Below, in pieces: positions 9,972 to 19,327 of a DNA stretch of 64,000 nt; position 1 is the first letter of the stretch; every line of letters starts with the position of its first letter. The DNA lies in the NCBI RefSeq assembly GCF_029893635.1, contig NZ_JARXYR010000002.1:1649001-1713000 (forward strand). Direction: 5' to 3'. Source of the DNA: Variovorax sp. TBS-050B (GTDB lineage Bacteria; Pseudomonadota; Gammaproteobacteria; Burkholderiales; Burkholderiaceae_C). Both the position numbers and the translations under genes were made by a program. A model generated the notes under the pieces. That model made no database searches, was not told where the DNA came from, and was given only the letters and a program-made list of their open reading frames with translations.

Positions 9972-10904
9972 ATGTGGACCACCCTGCAAGACAGCCTCTG
10001 CGAACTCGGCGAATCGCCGTTCTGGCATCCCGCGGAACGCGCGCTCTACTGGCTCGACATTCCCGGCCGCGCGGTGCTGCGCACGCGCGGCGAAGTCGGC
10101 ACGCCCGCGGCGCGCGTCGAGCGCTGGGCGCTGCCGACCGAGCCCGGCTGCATGGCGCCGGCGCGCAGCGGCGGGCTGGTGATCGCGCTGCGCGACGGCA
10201 TCTACCGCGCGCGTGAATGGGGCGGCGAACTGGCGGCCATCGCGCGGGTGGACCACGACGCGCGCACCATGCGCTTCAACGACGGCAAATGCGATGCCTT
10301 CGGCCGCTTCTGGGCCGGCACGCTCAACGAGGCCAAGGACCGGCCGAACGCCGCGCTGTATTGCCTCGATGCCCGCCCCGACGCGCATACGGCGCCGCGG
10401 CTCGTGCGCATGGCCGGCGAGGCGACCACGGGCAACGGCCTCGCGTTCGCGCCCGATGCGCGCACCGTCTACTGGGCCGACACGGCCGCGCACCGCGTGC
10501 GCGCCTGGGGCTGGGAGCCTGCATCCAACACGCTCTCGCAGCCGCGCGTGTTCCGCCAGTTCGATGCCAAGCCCGAAGGCTGGACCCCGGATTCGCCCGA
10601 GCGCTACGAAGGCCGCCCCGACGGCGCCACCGTCGATGCAGAAGGCCACTACTGGGTCGCGATGTTCGAAGGCGCGCAGCTGCTGCGCTTCGCGCCCTCC
10701 GGTGCCTGCGTGGCCGCGGTGCCCGTGCCGGTGCAATGCCCGACCATGCCCTGCTTCGGCGGCGACGACCTGCAGACGCTGTTCGTCACCACCGCACGCA
10801 AGGGGCGCCCGGCCGCGGAGATCGCCGCGCAGCCGGCCGCGGGCCATGTGATCTCGATGCGCGTCGACACCGCGGGCCTGCCGGTCGCCTTCTTCGAAGA
10901 CTGA
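9972..10904 (+). CDS. SMP-30/gluconolactonase family lactonase
   Basis: Six-bladed beta-propeller hydrolase of the SMP-30/gluconolaconase/LRE family, which opens sugar-acid lactones using one divalent metal. The 310-residue protein shows the expected metal-site elements: GESPFWHP (E14), MRFNDGKCDAFGRFWAGTL (Asn/Asp) and GATVDAEGHYWVAMF (Asp). It reads without interruption. The start follows closely on the amtB terminator, implying a leaderless or nearly leaderless transcript; GTGCACAATC may be the -10 region. A LysR regulator starts 7 bp after the stop, so both are likely cotranscribed. The actual sugar lactone cannot be told from sequence. Confidence 0.87.
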   Translation: MWTTLQDSLCELGESPFWHPAERALYWLDIPGRAVLRTRGEVGTPAARVERWALPTEPGCMAPARSGGLVIALRDGIYRAREWGGELAAIARVDHDARTMRFNDGKCDAFGRFWAGTLNEAKDRPNAALYCLDARPDAHTAPRLVRMAGEATTGNGLAFAPDARTVYWADTAAHRVRAWGWEPASNTLSQPRVFRQFDAKPEGWTPDSPERYEGRPDGATVDAEGHYWVAMFEGAQLLRFAPSGACVAAVPVPVQCPTMPCFGGDDLQTLFVTTARKGRPAAEIAAQPAAGHVISMRVDTAGLPVAFFED

Positions 10905-10911
10905 GCGACGC

Positions 10912-11796
10912 ATGGCGCTGCAGCACATCCCGCCGATCCAGTGCCTGCTGACCTTCGAGGCCGTGGCGCGGCTGCGCCATGCGGGCCGCGCGGCCGACGA
11001 GCTCTGCGTGACGCCGAGCGCGGTGAGCCACCGCATCCGCCAGCTCGAATCGCACGTCGGCTTCAAGCTCTTCGGCCGCGGCGACTTCAGCCTCACGGCC
11101 GACGGCGCGGCCTACCTCGCCAACGTGCGCACCGGGCTGGCGGCGCTGCAGGCCACGCCGGGCGGCGGCGCCGCGCGGCAGCGGGCGACGCGGCTGCGCA
11201 TCGCGGTCACGCCGACCTTCAGCCGCCAGTTCCTGATGCCGCGGCTCGAACTGTTCCGCAACATCTACCCCGACATCGAGCTCGTGCTGCAGGTGTCGAT
11301 TCCGCTGCTCGACGTGACGGCCGAGCCGGCCGACCTCGAGGTGCGCTATGGCAGCGGCAGCTATGCCGACTGCGAGCACCGGCTGCTGCTCGAGGAAGAA
11401 GTGGTGCCGGCCTGCAGCCCGAGCTACCTCAACGAGTTCGGCCCCTTCGACGGCTTCGCCACCGCGGCCGAGATCGCGAATGCGCGGCTGATCCGCAGCC
11501 CGCTCGAGCCCTGGAGCACCTGGTTCGCGCGCTGCGGCATCGACCAGCCCGAGCCGCACGTGGGCTCGCAGTTCAACGACCTCGGCCTGGTGTACGACGC
11601 CGCCGCGAGCGGTTTCGGCGTGGCGCTGGTGCGGCTGAAGATGGGCGCCGCCTGGCTGGAGCAGGGCCGGCTGGTGGCGCTGTCGGACCAGCCCGTGCCC
11701 TCGCCGCACCGCCACACCATCTGCTGGCAGCCCGGCACGCTCGAGCGCTGGGAATGCGCGGCCTTCGTCGACTGGCTGGTGCAGAGCCTGCGCTGA
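10912..11796 (+). CDS. LysR-family transcriptional regulator (GcvA-like)
   Basis: LysR regulator of 294 residues. The N-terminal winged helix-turn-helix reads LLTFEAVARLRHAGRAADELCVTPSAVSHRIRQLE, with the PSAVSHRI recognition helix typical of the GcvA/AmpR-like branch. A periplasmic-binding-protein-like effector domain follows (from about residue 90). It is cotranscribed with the SMP-30 lactonase and lies 116 bp before glcDEF on the same strand. Either could be its target; LysR genes are more often divergent from their targets, so the assignment is uncertain. No frameshift. Confidence 0.88.
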   Translation: MALQHIPPIQCLLTFEAVARLRHAGRAADELCVTPSAVSHRIRQLESHVGFKLFGRGDFSLTADGAAYLANVRTGLAALQATPGGGAARQRATRLRIAVTPTFSRQFLMPRLELFRNIYPDIELVLQVSIPLLDVTAEPADLEVRYGSGSYADCEHRLLLEEEVVPACSPSYLNEFGPFDGFATAAEIANARLIRSPLEPWSTWFARCGIDQPEPHVGSQFNDLGLVYDAAASGFGVALVRLKMGAAWLEQGRLVALSDQPVPSPHRHTICWQPGTLERWECAAFVDWLVQSLR

Positions 11797-11912
11797 AGCG
11801 GGCGGGCGCCGCCGCGCCGCCAAGTTCCCTCAAGTCCGGCGCGAAAAAGCTTCAACCCGCCCGCGCCGCAATTGCGTAGAGTGCGGGCTCCACGAGACAA
11901 GAGGCCCGCCGC

Positions 11913-13416
11913 ATGAATGCGCCGCTCACCGCCGTGCAGCACGATTCGCTGCAGAGAACCGAACGCCAGTCGCAGATCGTGCGCGCCCCTGCAGCCCCAC
12001 CTGCCGGCGCATGCGCTGATCTGGCACGCGGAGGACACCACGCCCTACGAATGCGACGGCCTCACCGCCTACCGCCAGCGCCCGCTGGTGGTGGCACTGC
12101 CCGAGACCGAGGCGCAGGTGGCGGCCGTGCTCAGCGCCTGCCATGCGCTCGGCGCGCCCGTGGTGGCGCGCGGCGCCGGCACCGGCCTGTCGGGCGGCGC
12201 GATGCCGCATGCGATGGGCGTCACGCTCTCGCTCGCCAAGTTCAATCGCATCCTCAAGGTCGACCCGGTGAGCCGCACGGCCGTCGTGCAGTGCGGCGTG
12301 CGCAACCTCGCGATCAGCGAGGCGGCGGCGCCCTTCAACCTCTACTACGCGCCCGATCCGTCGAGCCAGATCGCCTGCTCGATCGGCGGCAACGTGGCCG
12401 AGAACTCGGGCGGCGTGCACTGCCTCAAGTACGGCCTCACGCTGCACAACGTGCTCAGGGTGCGCGGCTTCACGGCCGAAGGCGAGCCGGTCGAATTCGG
12501 CGGCGAGGCGCTCGATGCGCCCGGTCTGGACCTGCTCGCGCTCGTGATCGGCAGCGAGGGCATGCTCGCGGTCACGACCGAGGTCACGGTCAGGCTGGTG
12601 CCCAAGCCGCAGCTCGCGCGCTGCATCATGGCGAGCTTCGACGACGTGCGAAAGGCCGGCGATGCGGTGGCCGCGGTGATCGCGGCCGGCATCATCCCCG
12701 CGGGGCTCGAGATGATGGACAAGCCCATGACCGCCGCGGTAGAGGACTTCGTGCATGCGGGCTACGACCTCGATGCCGCCGCGATCCTGCTGTGCGAATC
12801 CGACGGCACGCCCGAGGAGGTGGAAGAGGAGATCGGCCGCATGACCGCCGTGCTGCGCGCATCGGGCGCCACCGCCATCGCGGTGAGCGCGAGCGAGGAG
12901 GAGCGCATGCGCTTCTGGAGCGGCCGCAAGAACGCCTTCCCCGCATCGGGCCGCATCAGCCCCGACTACATGTGCCTCGACTCCACCATCCCGCGCAAGC
13001 GCCTGGCCGACATCCTGCTCGCGATCCAGGCGATGGAGAAGAAGTACGGCCTGCGCTGCTGCAACGTGTTCCATGCGGGCGACGGCAACCTGCATCCGCT
13101 GGTGCTCTTCGATGCCAACGACCCCGACGAGCTGCACCGCTGCGAGCTCTTCGGCGCCGACATCCTCGAGACCAGCGTGGCCATGGGCGGCACCGTCTCG
13201 GGCGAGCACGGCGTGGGCGTGGAGAAGCTCAACAGCATGTGCGTGCAGTTCACCGCGGCCGAGAACGAACAGATGTTCGGCGTCAAGCGCGCCTTCGATC
13301 CCGCCGGGCTGCTGAACCCCGGCAAGGTGATTCCCACGCTGCAGCGCTGCGCCGAGTACGGCAAGCAGGTGGTGCGCGGCGGGCGCCTGCCGCATCCCGA
13401 TCTGCCGAGGTTCTGA
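11913..13416 (+). CDS. glcD: Glycolate oxidase subunit GlcD, FAD-linked (frameshift near N-terminus)
   Basis: GlcD is the FAD-binding subunit of membrane-associated glycolate oxidase, converting glycolate to glyoxylate. The FAD-PCMH motif VVARGAGTGLSGGAMPHAMG and the C-terminal GTVSGEHGVGVEKL and LLNPGKVIP are all present. The natural start ATG is at 11913 (MNAPLTAVQHDSLQ). Removing one C from the CCCC run at 11986-11989 brings the first 25 residues into frame with the rest (IVRALQPHLPAHALIWHAEDTTPYECDGL), giving 500 residues. The gene is first of glcDEF, with glcE following 5 bp later. A recent sequence error is more likely than inactivation. Confidence 0.92.
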
Positions 13417-13421
13417 CGGCG

Positions 13422-14537
13422 ATGGACAACGCAGTTCAACAGATCGTCGAGCGCATCCGCGCGGCAGCCGCCGACGCCACGCCGCTGCGCATCCGCGGCG
13501 GCGGCACCAAGGACTTCTACGGCGAGCCGCCGCGCGGCGAGCCGCTCGACACCACGGCGCTCGCGGGCATCACGAGCTACGAGCCGAGCGAACTGGTCGT
13601 CACCGTGCGCGCGGGCACGCCGCTCGCCGAACTGGAGGCCGCGCTGGCCGAGAAAGGCCAGTGCCTGCCGTTCGAGCCGCCGCACTTCGGCACGCATGGC
13701 GCGGGCACCGTCGGCGGCATGGTGGCGGCAGGCCTCGCGGGGCCGGCGCGCGCCAGCGTCGGTTCGGTGCGCGACTACGTGCTCGGCGCCACGCTCGTCA
13801 ACGGCCGCGGCGAAGTGCTCGGCTTCGGCGGACAGGTGATGAAGAACGTGGCGGGCTACGACGTCTCGCGCGTGCTCGCGGGCTCGCTCGGCGCGCTCGG
13901 CGTGATCGCCGAGGTCAGCCTCAAGGTGCTGCCGGTCGCGCCCGCCGAGGCCACGCTGGCCTTCGCGTGCAGCCAGGCCGATGCGCTGCGGCTGCTCAAC
14001 GAATGGGGCGGCCGGCCGCTGCCGCTCAATGCGAGCTGCTGGACCGGTCATGCGGGCGAGGGCGTGCTGTACCTGCGGCTGCGCGGTGCGGCGGCGGCGG
14101 TCGAGGCGGCCTGCGCGCACCTCGGCGGCGAGCGGCAGGACGCCGCCGCGGCCGCGGCCCGCTGGCTGTCGCTGCGCGACCAGCGCCTGCCGTGGTTCGA
14201 TGCGGCCGACGCGCGCGAGGCGCTCTGGCGCGTGTCGGTGCCTCAGACCGCGCCGGTGCTCGCACTGGACGACTGCGGCGCGCCGCTGGTCGAGTGGCAC
14301 GGCGCCCAGCGCTGGTACAAGGCGCCGGCGGCGCAGGCCGCATCGCTGCGCGCCGCGGCGCGGGCGGCGGGCGGCCATGCCACGCTCTTCAGGCTGCCGC
14401 CGTCCGCGGCCGATGCGGACGGCATCGCGCGCTTCGATGCGCTGAGCGCACCCGTCGCGCGCATCCACCAGGCGCTGGTGCGCGAGTTCGATCCCCACGG
14501 CCTCTTCGACCGCACGCGCCTGCTGGGCGCCGGCTGA
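13422..14537 (+). CDS. glcE: Glycolate oxidase subunit GlcE, FAD-binding
   Basis: Second FAD-binding subunit of glycolate oxidase, 371 residues, uninterrupted. Residues about 20-50 hold the start of the FAD_binding_4 fold (LRIRGGGTKDFYGEPPRGE), and GAGTVGGMVAAGLAGPARAS with RDYVLGATLVNGRGE is typical of GlcE. The C-terminal ARIHQALVREFDPHGLFDRTRL is the family ending. It begins 5 bp after glcD and ends 23 bp before glcF, so the three subunits form one operon. Confidence 0.94.
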   Translation: MDNAVQQIVERIRAAAADATPLRIRGGGTKDFYGEPPRGEPLDTTALAGITSYEPSELVVTVRAGTPLAELEAALAEKGQCLPFEPPHFGTHGAGTVGGMVAAGLAGPARASVGSVRDYVLGATLVNGRGEVLGFGGQVMKNVAGYDVSRVLAGSLGALGVIAEVSLKVLPVAPAEATLAFACSQADALRLLNEWGGRPLPLNASCWTGHAGEGVLYLRLRGAAAAVEAACAHLGGERQDAAAAAARWLSLRDQRLPWFDAADAREALWRVSVPQTAPVLALDDCGAPLVEWHGAQRWYKAPAAQAASLRAAARAAGGHATLFRLPPSAADADGIARFDALSAPVARIHQALVREFDPHGLFDRTRLLGAG

Positions 14538-14560
14538 GCCCGCTTCATTCCGATTTCTCC

Positions 14561-15793
14561 ATGCAAACCGAGCTCGCCCCCGAATTCCGCGACACCGACG
14601 ACGGCCGCGAGGCCGAGGCCATCCTGCGCAAGTGCGTGCACTGCGGCTTCTGCACCGCGACCTGCCCGACCTACCAACTGCTCGGCGACGAGCTCGACGG
14701 TCCGCGCGGCCGCATCTACCTGATGAAGCAGGTGCTCGAAGGCCAGCCGCCGACCCGCAGCACGCAGCTGCACCTCGACCGCTGCCTGACCTGCCGCAAC
14801 TGCGAGAGCACCTGCCCGAGCGGCGTGCAGTACGGCCACCTGGTCGACATCGGCCGCCGCATCGTGGACGAGAAGGTGCCGCGCCCGCCCCTGGAGTCGG
14901 CCAGGCGCTGGCTGCTGAAGGAGGGCCTGCCGTCGCCGCTCTTCGGTCCCGCGATGAAGCTCGGCCAGTCGGTGCGCGGCCTGCTGCCCGCGGCACTGCA
15001 GGCCAAGGTGCCACCGAAGCAGGCGGCCGGGCGCTGGCCCACCGCCACCCATGCGCGCAAGGTGCTGATGCTCGCGGGCTGCGTGCAGCCCGCGATGATG
15101 CCCAACATCAACAGCGCCACCGCGCGCGTGCTCGATGCGGCCGGCATCCAGACCGTGCTCGCGCCCGAGGCCGGCTGCTGCGGCGCGGTCAAGTTCCATC
15201 TCAACGACCAGGAAGGCGGCAAGGCGCAGATGCGCGCCAACGTCGACGCCTGGTGGCCGCTGGTCGAGCGCCAGGAGGTCGAGGCCATCGTGATGAACGC
15301 CTCCGGCTGCGGCGTGACGGTGCGCGAATACGGCCATCTGCTGCGCGACGACCCGGCCTATGCCGCCAAGGCCGCGCGCATCAGCGAACTCACGCGCGAC
15401 CTGAGCGAGCTGCTGCCCGAACTGGTGCCGGCGCTCCGGGACCGCGTGCGCCCGCCCGGGGGCGTGGTGGCCTACCACCCGCCCTGCACGCTGCAGCACG
15501 GCCAGAAGCTGCGCGGCGGCGTCGAGACGCATCTGCGCGCCCTCGGCTTCGAGGTGCGCGTGGCGATGAACGAATCGCACCTGTGCTGCGGCTCGGCCGG
15601 CACCTACTCGGTGCTGCAGCCCGAACTCGCCTATCCGCTGCGCGACCGCAAGCTCGGCCACCTCACGCAGCTGCAGCCGAGCGTGATCGCCTCGGCCAAC
15701 ATCGGCTGCATCACGCACCTGCAAAGCGGCAGCGGCGCGCTGCCGGTGCGGCACTGGGTGGAGCTGCTCGACGCGGCGCTTTCGGCGGACTGA
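14561..15793 (+). CDS. glcF: Glycolate oxidase iron-sulfur subunit GlcF
   Basis: Electron-transfer subunit of glycolate oxidase, 410 residues. Two 4Fe-4S ferredoxin motifs lie near the N-terminus: CVHCGFCTATCPTY and CLTCRNCESTCPSG. Two CCG domains follow, with AGCVQPAMMPNINSA...AGCCGAVKFH and HLCCGSAGTYSVLQPELA, the cysteine-rich repeats shared with heterodisulfide reductase and lactate-utilisation proteins. It passes electrons from GlcDE to the quinone pool at the inner membrane. Complete and in frame; last of glcDEF. Confidence 0.95.
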   Translation: MQTELAPEFRDTDDGREAEAILRKCVHCGFCTATCPTYQLLGDELDGPRGRIYLMKQVLEGQPPTRSTQLHLDRCLTCRNCESTCPSGVQYGHLVDIGRRIVDEKVPRPPLESARRWLLKEGLPSPLFGPAMKLGQSVRGLLPAALQAKVPPKQAAGRWPTATHARKVLMLAGCVQPAMMPNINSATARVLDAAGIQTVLAPEAGCCGAVKFHLNDQEGGKAQMRANVDAWWPLVERQEVEAIVMNASGCGVTVREYGHLLRDDPAYAAKAARISELTRDLSELLPELVPALRDRVRPPGGVVAYHPPCTLQHGQKLRGGVETHLRALGFEVRVAMNESHLCCGSAGTYSVLQPELAYPLRDRKLGHLTQLQPSVIASANIGCITHLQSGSGALPVRHWVELLDAALSAD

Positions 15794-15880
15794 TCGCACA
15801 AGGGCGCGGGTGCTGGTCCGACTGGCGCCGCGCGCCCGGCTGCCGCATCATCGCGGCACCCGTTCTGCAAGGAGCCAGCC

Positions 15881-16315
15881 ATGTCCCGTCATTCCGCCTT
15901 CCACGTTGCGACCCGGCGCCTGCGGCGCGCGCTGCCGGTCCTGGCCTGCGCCGCCGGCGCGCTGGCCGCGCATGCGCAATCCGGCATGCCGGCCTGGAAG
16001 GGCGAGGGCGCGGTGCGCCACGTCTGCGGCGGCATCGGTTCCGACGAGTCGAACGCGATGCGCGCGGCGATGAAGGACCATCCGCTCGCGCTGCTGTTCG
16101 CGCGCAACGACGGCGCCTACCTGGCCGACGTGCAGGTCGAGATCAAGGGCGCGGACGGCGCCTCGGCGCTCTCGATGCGCGCCAGCGGCCCGGTGTGCCT
16201 GATCGACATTCCCGCGGGCCGCTACACCATCGACGTCACCACCAAGGAAGGCCAGTCCAAGAGCCAGCCGGTGACGGTCGGCGGCGGCTCGAAGACCGCG
16301 AGCTTCAGGTTCTGA
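15881..16315 (+). CDS. Small secreted protein with carboxypeptidase-regulatory-like fold, unknown function
   Basis: 144 residues with a signal peptide (LRRALPVLACAAGALAAHAQS). The mature part contains HVCGGIGSDESNAMRAAMKDHPLALLFARNDGAYLADVQVEIKG. It ends with CLIDIPAGRYTIDVTTKEGQSKSQPVTVGGGSKTASFRF, which resembles an immunoglobulin-like carboxypeptidase-regulatory or PEGA-type beta sandwich. Two cysteines could form a disulfide. A ribosome site (AAGGAG) precedes the ATG. I recognise the general type, a periplasmic hypothetical common in Comamonadaceae, but no function. It converges with the glutathione peroxidase gene, 4 bp apart. Confidence 0.75.
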   Translation: MSRHSAFHVATRRLRRALPVLACAAGALAAHAQSGMPAWKGEGAVRHVCGGIGSDESNAMRAAMKDHPLALLFARNDGAYLADVQVEIKGADGASALSMRASGPVCLIDIPAGRYTIDVTTKEGQSKSQPVTVGGGSKTASFRF

Positions 16316-16319
16316 AGCC

Positions 16320-16820
16320 TCAGGCCGCCACGGGTGCGGCCAGGGCCTTCTCGATGTCGGCCTCGAGCGAAGCCGGCTTGTCGATCGGCGCATAGCGCGC
16401 GATCACGCGGCCGTCGCGCCCGATCAGGAACTTGGTGAAGTTCCACTTGATGGCCGTGCTGCCCAGCAGGCCCGGCTTCTCCTTCACGAGCCACTGGTAG
16501 AGCGGCGCCGCGCCGGGGCCCTTGACCTCGATCTTCTCCATCATCGGAAAGCTCACGCCGTAGTTGGTCGTGCAGAAGGCGCCGATCTCCTCGTTGCTGC
16601 CGGGGTCCTGCGAACCGAACTGGTTGGACGGAAAGCCCAGCACCACCAGCCCCTGGCCGGCGTACTTGCGGTGCAGCGCCTCGAGGCCCTCGAACTGCGG
16701 CGTGAAGCCGCACTGGCTCGCGGTGTTGACGATCAGCAGCACCTTGCCGCGATAGTCCGAAAGGTGCACGGGCTGGCCGTCGATGCGGCGGGCCTCGAAG
16801 TCGTAGATGCTGTCGGGCAT
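16320..16820 (-). CDS. Glutathione peroxidase (cysteine type)
   Basis: Thiol peroxidase of 166 residues that reduces hydroperoxides with glutathione or thioredoxin. Motif 1 is NTASQCGFTPQFEGLEALH with peroxidatic Cys37 in place of selenocysteine. Motif 2 is LGFPSNQFGSQDPGSNEEI (catalytic Gln), and IKWNFTKFL holds the Trp and Asn of the catalytic tetrad. The size suits the monomeric BtuE-like bacterial group. The start has GGAG upstream (reading GAGGAGCC before CATGCC's complement). It lies 9 bp downstream of the EamA transporter gene on the same strand, so the two may be cotranscribed. Confidence 0.93.
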   Translation of the reverse strand: MPDSIYDFEARRIDGQPVHLSDYRGKVLLIVNTASQCGFTPQFEGLEALHRKYAGQGLVVLGFPSNQFGSQDPGSNEEIGAFCTTNYGVSFPMMEKIEVKGPGAAPLYQWLVKEKPGLLGSTAIKWNFTKFLIGRDGRVIARYAPIDKPASLEADIEKALAAPVAA

Positions 16821-16829
16821 GGAGGCTCC

Positions 16830-17720
16830 TCAGGTGGCGGAGGGGAGCCGATCATCGCGCGGCGGGGGCGTTCGCGCAAACGCCGACCACGCGGCGGCCA
16901 AGACGATCAGCGCGCCGCCCGCGAGGATGCGCGGGCTCATCGTGGCCGCGCCGAGCGCTACCGACGACACGCTCGCGAACAGCACCTCCGACAGCATGAT
17001 CACCGCCGTGGCGCTGGCCGCGAGCCGCGCCGCGCCGTACTGCAGGCAGAAGTTCGCGATCACGAATCCGCTGCCGAGCAGCAGCGCCCAGCCGATCCAG
17101 CCCGGCGTTGCCGCGAGCGGCGACGCGAAGGCGCCGAGCGCTGTGCCGGTGCACGCCGCCGTGCCCGCGACCAGTGCGCAGCCGCCGAACATCGCGAGCG
17201 CGCGCGATTCGCCGGGCGCATGGCGCAGATGGCGCAGCACGATGTTGGTCACCGCGAAGCCGAAGCCCGCCGCGAGCCCGAGCCAGTCGGGCAGACTCGA
17301 AGGCACCGGCCAGTCGACCCCGGGGGCCTTCAGCACCACGACCACGCCCCCGAGCGCCAGCGCCACGCGCGCCAGCGCGCCGGCCGTGGGTCGTTCGCCG
17401 AGGAAGATCCAGCCCAGCAGCACGCTCCACAGCGGCATCATGTAGAACAGCAGCACCACCCGCACCACGTCGCCCTGCGTCACCGCCCAGTTAAAGCCCA
17501 GGTTGGTGAAGCCCGCCGCGAGCCCGAGCAGCACCAGCATCGGGAACGCGACGAAGCCGCGCCACGCCCTGCGCAGCAGCAGGCCCATGCCGAGCGAAAT
17601 CACCGCGTAGATCAGGAAGGTGGTCCACACCGGATGGAGGCCGTGGGCCTCGATGTGGCGGAACGGAAGCCAGGAGACGCCCCAGACGAAGGCGTTGAAG
17701 ATGAGGGCAAGAGCTGGCAT
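16830..17720 (-). CDS. EamA/DMT-superfamily transporter
   Basis: Integral membrane protein of 296 residues with ten predicted hydrophobic helices in two EamA repeats (FNAFVWGVSWLPFRHIEAHGLHPVW at the start; a second repeat from about residue 150). The drug/metabolite transporter superfamily exports amino acids, metabolites or drugs. The motif LLFYMMPLWSVLLGWIFLGERPT is a typical EamA loop. The substrate cannot be predicted. It starts 12 bp after the intergenic repeat A copy 2 and probably shares a transcript with the downstream glutathione peroxidase. Confidence 0.88.
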   Translation of the reverse strand: MPALALIFNAFVWGVSWLPFRHIEAHGLHPVWTTFLIYAVISLGMGLLLRRAWRGFVAFPMLVLLGLAAGFTNLGFNWAVTQGDVVRVVLLFYMMPLWSVLLGWIFLGERPTAGALARVALALGGVVVVLKAPGVDWPVPSSLPDWLGLAAGFGFAVTNIVLRHLRHAPGESRALAMFGGCALVAGTAACTGTALGAFASPLAATPGWIGWALLLGSGFVIANFCLQYGAARLAASATAVIMLSEVLFASVSSVALGAATMSPRILAGGALIVLAAAWSAFARTPPPRDDRLPSAT

Positions 17721-17732
17721 ATTGTTGCTCGC

Positions 17733-17845
17733 CCCCAGGCTACGCGCACTTCGTGTCGCTTCGCCAACCCCCTGCCGGGGGCAACACCAGCGGCCCGGCG
17801 AAGCCGGTTCCGCGGTGTTCGCGATGGGAGCGAAGGCAGGGGCGA
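17733..17845 (+). repeat. Dispersed intergenic repeat A, copy 2
   Basis: Second copy of the roughly 110-bp element at 9729-9838, same orientation, about 90 percent identical by eye. The hairpin here is CCCC-TGCC-GGGG rather than CCCCC-TTCGA-GGGGG, so the loop differs while the stem is kept. It lies between the lplT stop and the EamA start, both on the minus strand. Confidence 0.75.
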
Positions 17846-17852
17846 GGAATGG

Positions 17853-19158
17853 CTAGTGGTGTTTATCGCTGCGGGCGATGGCGAGCAGGTGCTCGACTTC
17901 CTCGGGATGCTTGCGCAGGTTGTGGTGATGCCAGCGCTGGATGATCCACATGCAGCCCGCGACCACGCCGCCGAAGGCGCCGATGGGCCGCGAAGGCCGA
18001 GAGGCCGAGGCCGGTGCAGGCGCTGTAGAAGCCGCCGAGCAGCAGGATGCAGGCCTGCTCGTTGAAGTTCTGCACCGCGATCGAGCGGCCCGCGCCCATC
18101 AGGTTGTGGCCGCGGTGCTGCAGCAGCGCGTTCATCGGCACCACCAGGAAGCCGCCGAGCCCGCCGAGCAGGATCAGGAACGGCACCGCGATCCAGACGC
18201 TGCTGATCAGGTTCATGCTGATGACCAGCAGGCCCATGCCGATGCCCATCGGGATCACGCGCGTCGCCATGTCGAGCCGCATGCGCATCGACGCGACGAT
18301 GGCGCCCACGGCCATGCCGATGGTCACCACGCCCGTGAGCGCGGTGGCCTGGGTGGTGTTGTAGTCGAGCGCGAGCGCGGCCCAGGCCAGCACGATGTAC
18401 TTGAGGTTGGCGCCCGCGCCCCAGAACAGCGTGGTGGTGGCGAGCGAGATCTGCCCGAGCTTGTCGCGCCACAGGCGTGCGTTGCAGTGCCAGAAGTCGG
18501 GCAGCAGCGCGAGCATGTTGCGCGCGAGGCCGTGGGCCGGGTCGGCGCGCAGCGGCCGCATTTCGACGCCGGTGCTCGGGATGCGGGTGTTGAACCAGGC
18601 CGCGAGCGCGTAGACGAAGATCAGCACCGAGATCGCGGCCTCGGCGGGCGAGTCCACGCCGGTATCGATCAGCGGGATGTCGATGGCGAGCAGTTGGCTC
18701 GACACCGCATGGCCCACGAGCGAACCGCCGAGCACGATGCCCAGCAGGATCGAGGCGATGGTCAGGCCCTCGATCCAGCCGTTGGCCTTGACCAGCTGCG
18801 AGGCCGGCAGCAGCTCGGTCAGGATGCCGTACTTGGCCGGCGAGTACGCGGCGGCGCCCAGCCCCACGATCGAATACGCCAGCAGCGGATGCGAGCCGAA
18901 GAGCATCATCACGCAGCCGATCACCTTGATCGCGTTGCTGATGAACATCACCCGGCCCTTGGGCAGGGCGTCGGCGAAGGCGCCCACGAGCGGCGCGAGC
19001 ACCACGTAGAACACCGCGAAGATCGGCACCAGCGCGGCGCGTTGCCATTCGGCCGCCCCGGTGCTGCGCATCAGCTCCACCGCCACGACAAAGATCGCGT
19101 TGTCGGCCAGCGACGAAAAGAACTGGGCCGACATGATCGTGTAGAAACCGCGCTTCAT
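17853..19158 (-). CDS. lplT: Lysophospholipid transporter LplT (frameshift near C-terminus)
   Basis: MFS-fold flippase that imports lysophospholipids for re-acylation. The start MKRGFYTIMSAQFFSSLADNAIF is the conserved LplT N-terminus; an upstream in-frame start at 19254 is less likely. About twelve membrane helices follow. The end is split: removing one base of the GGG at about 17985-17987 restores LGLSAFAAIGAFGGVVAGCMWIIQRWHHHNLRKHPEEVEHLLAIARSDKHH, giving 434 residues. In E. coli, lplT is cotranscribed with aas, which is absent here. It is divergent from alr with about 170 bp between. Confidence 0.9.
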
Positions 19159-19227
19159 CGATGGGCTGGCTGGCCAGTGAGGGCTGGCAGTAGTGAAAAA
19201 GATCGCGTCGTTTTTGGCGAATGGGCG

Positions 19228-19254
19228 GTTATAGCATGGGGGTACGACAGGCAA
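19228..19254 (-). promoter_or_regulatory. Possible sigma-70 promoter for lplT
   Basis: On the minus strand, TTGCCT and TATAAC are separated by 15 bp (16 if TTTGCC is used), within the alr/lplT divergent spacer. It would give a leader of about 60 bases before the lplT ATG at 19158. The spacing is a little short, so confidence is moderate. Confidence 0.4.
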
Positions 19255-19327
19255 ACCCGCATGGACACACAGAACGGCCCTGCCCGCGAAGGTGCTAAAA
19301 ACCCGACTTCATCACCCGAGATTCCCC

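Noticed and set aside
19159..19254. Upstream start for lplT
   Set aside because: The extra 32 residues are unlike the family, and the conserved MKRGFYTIMSAQFF begins at 19158; the promoter-like boxes lie in the extension.
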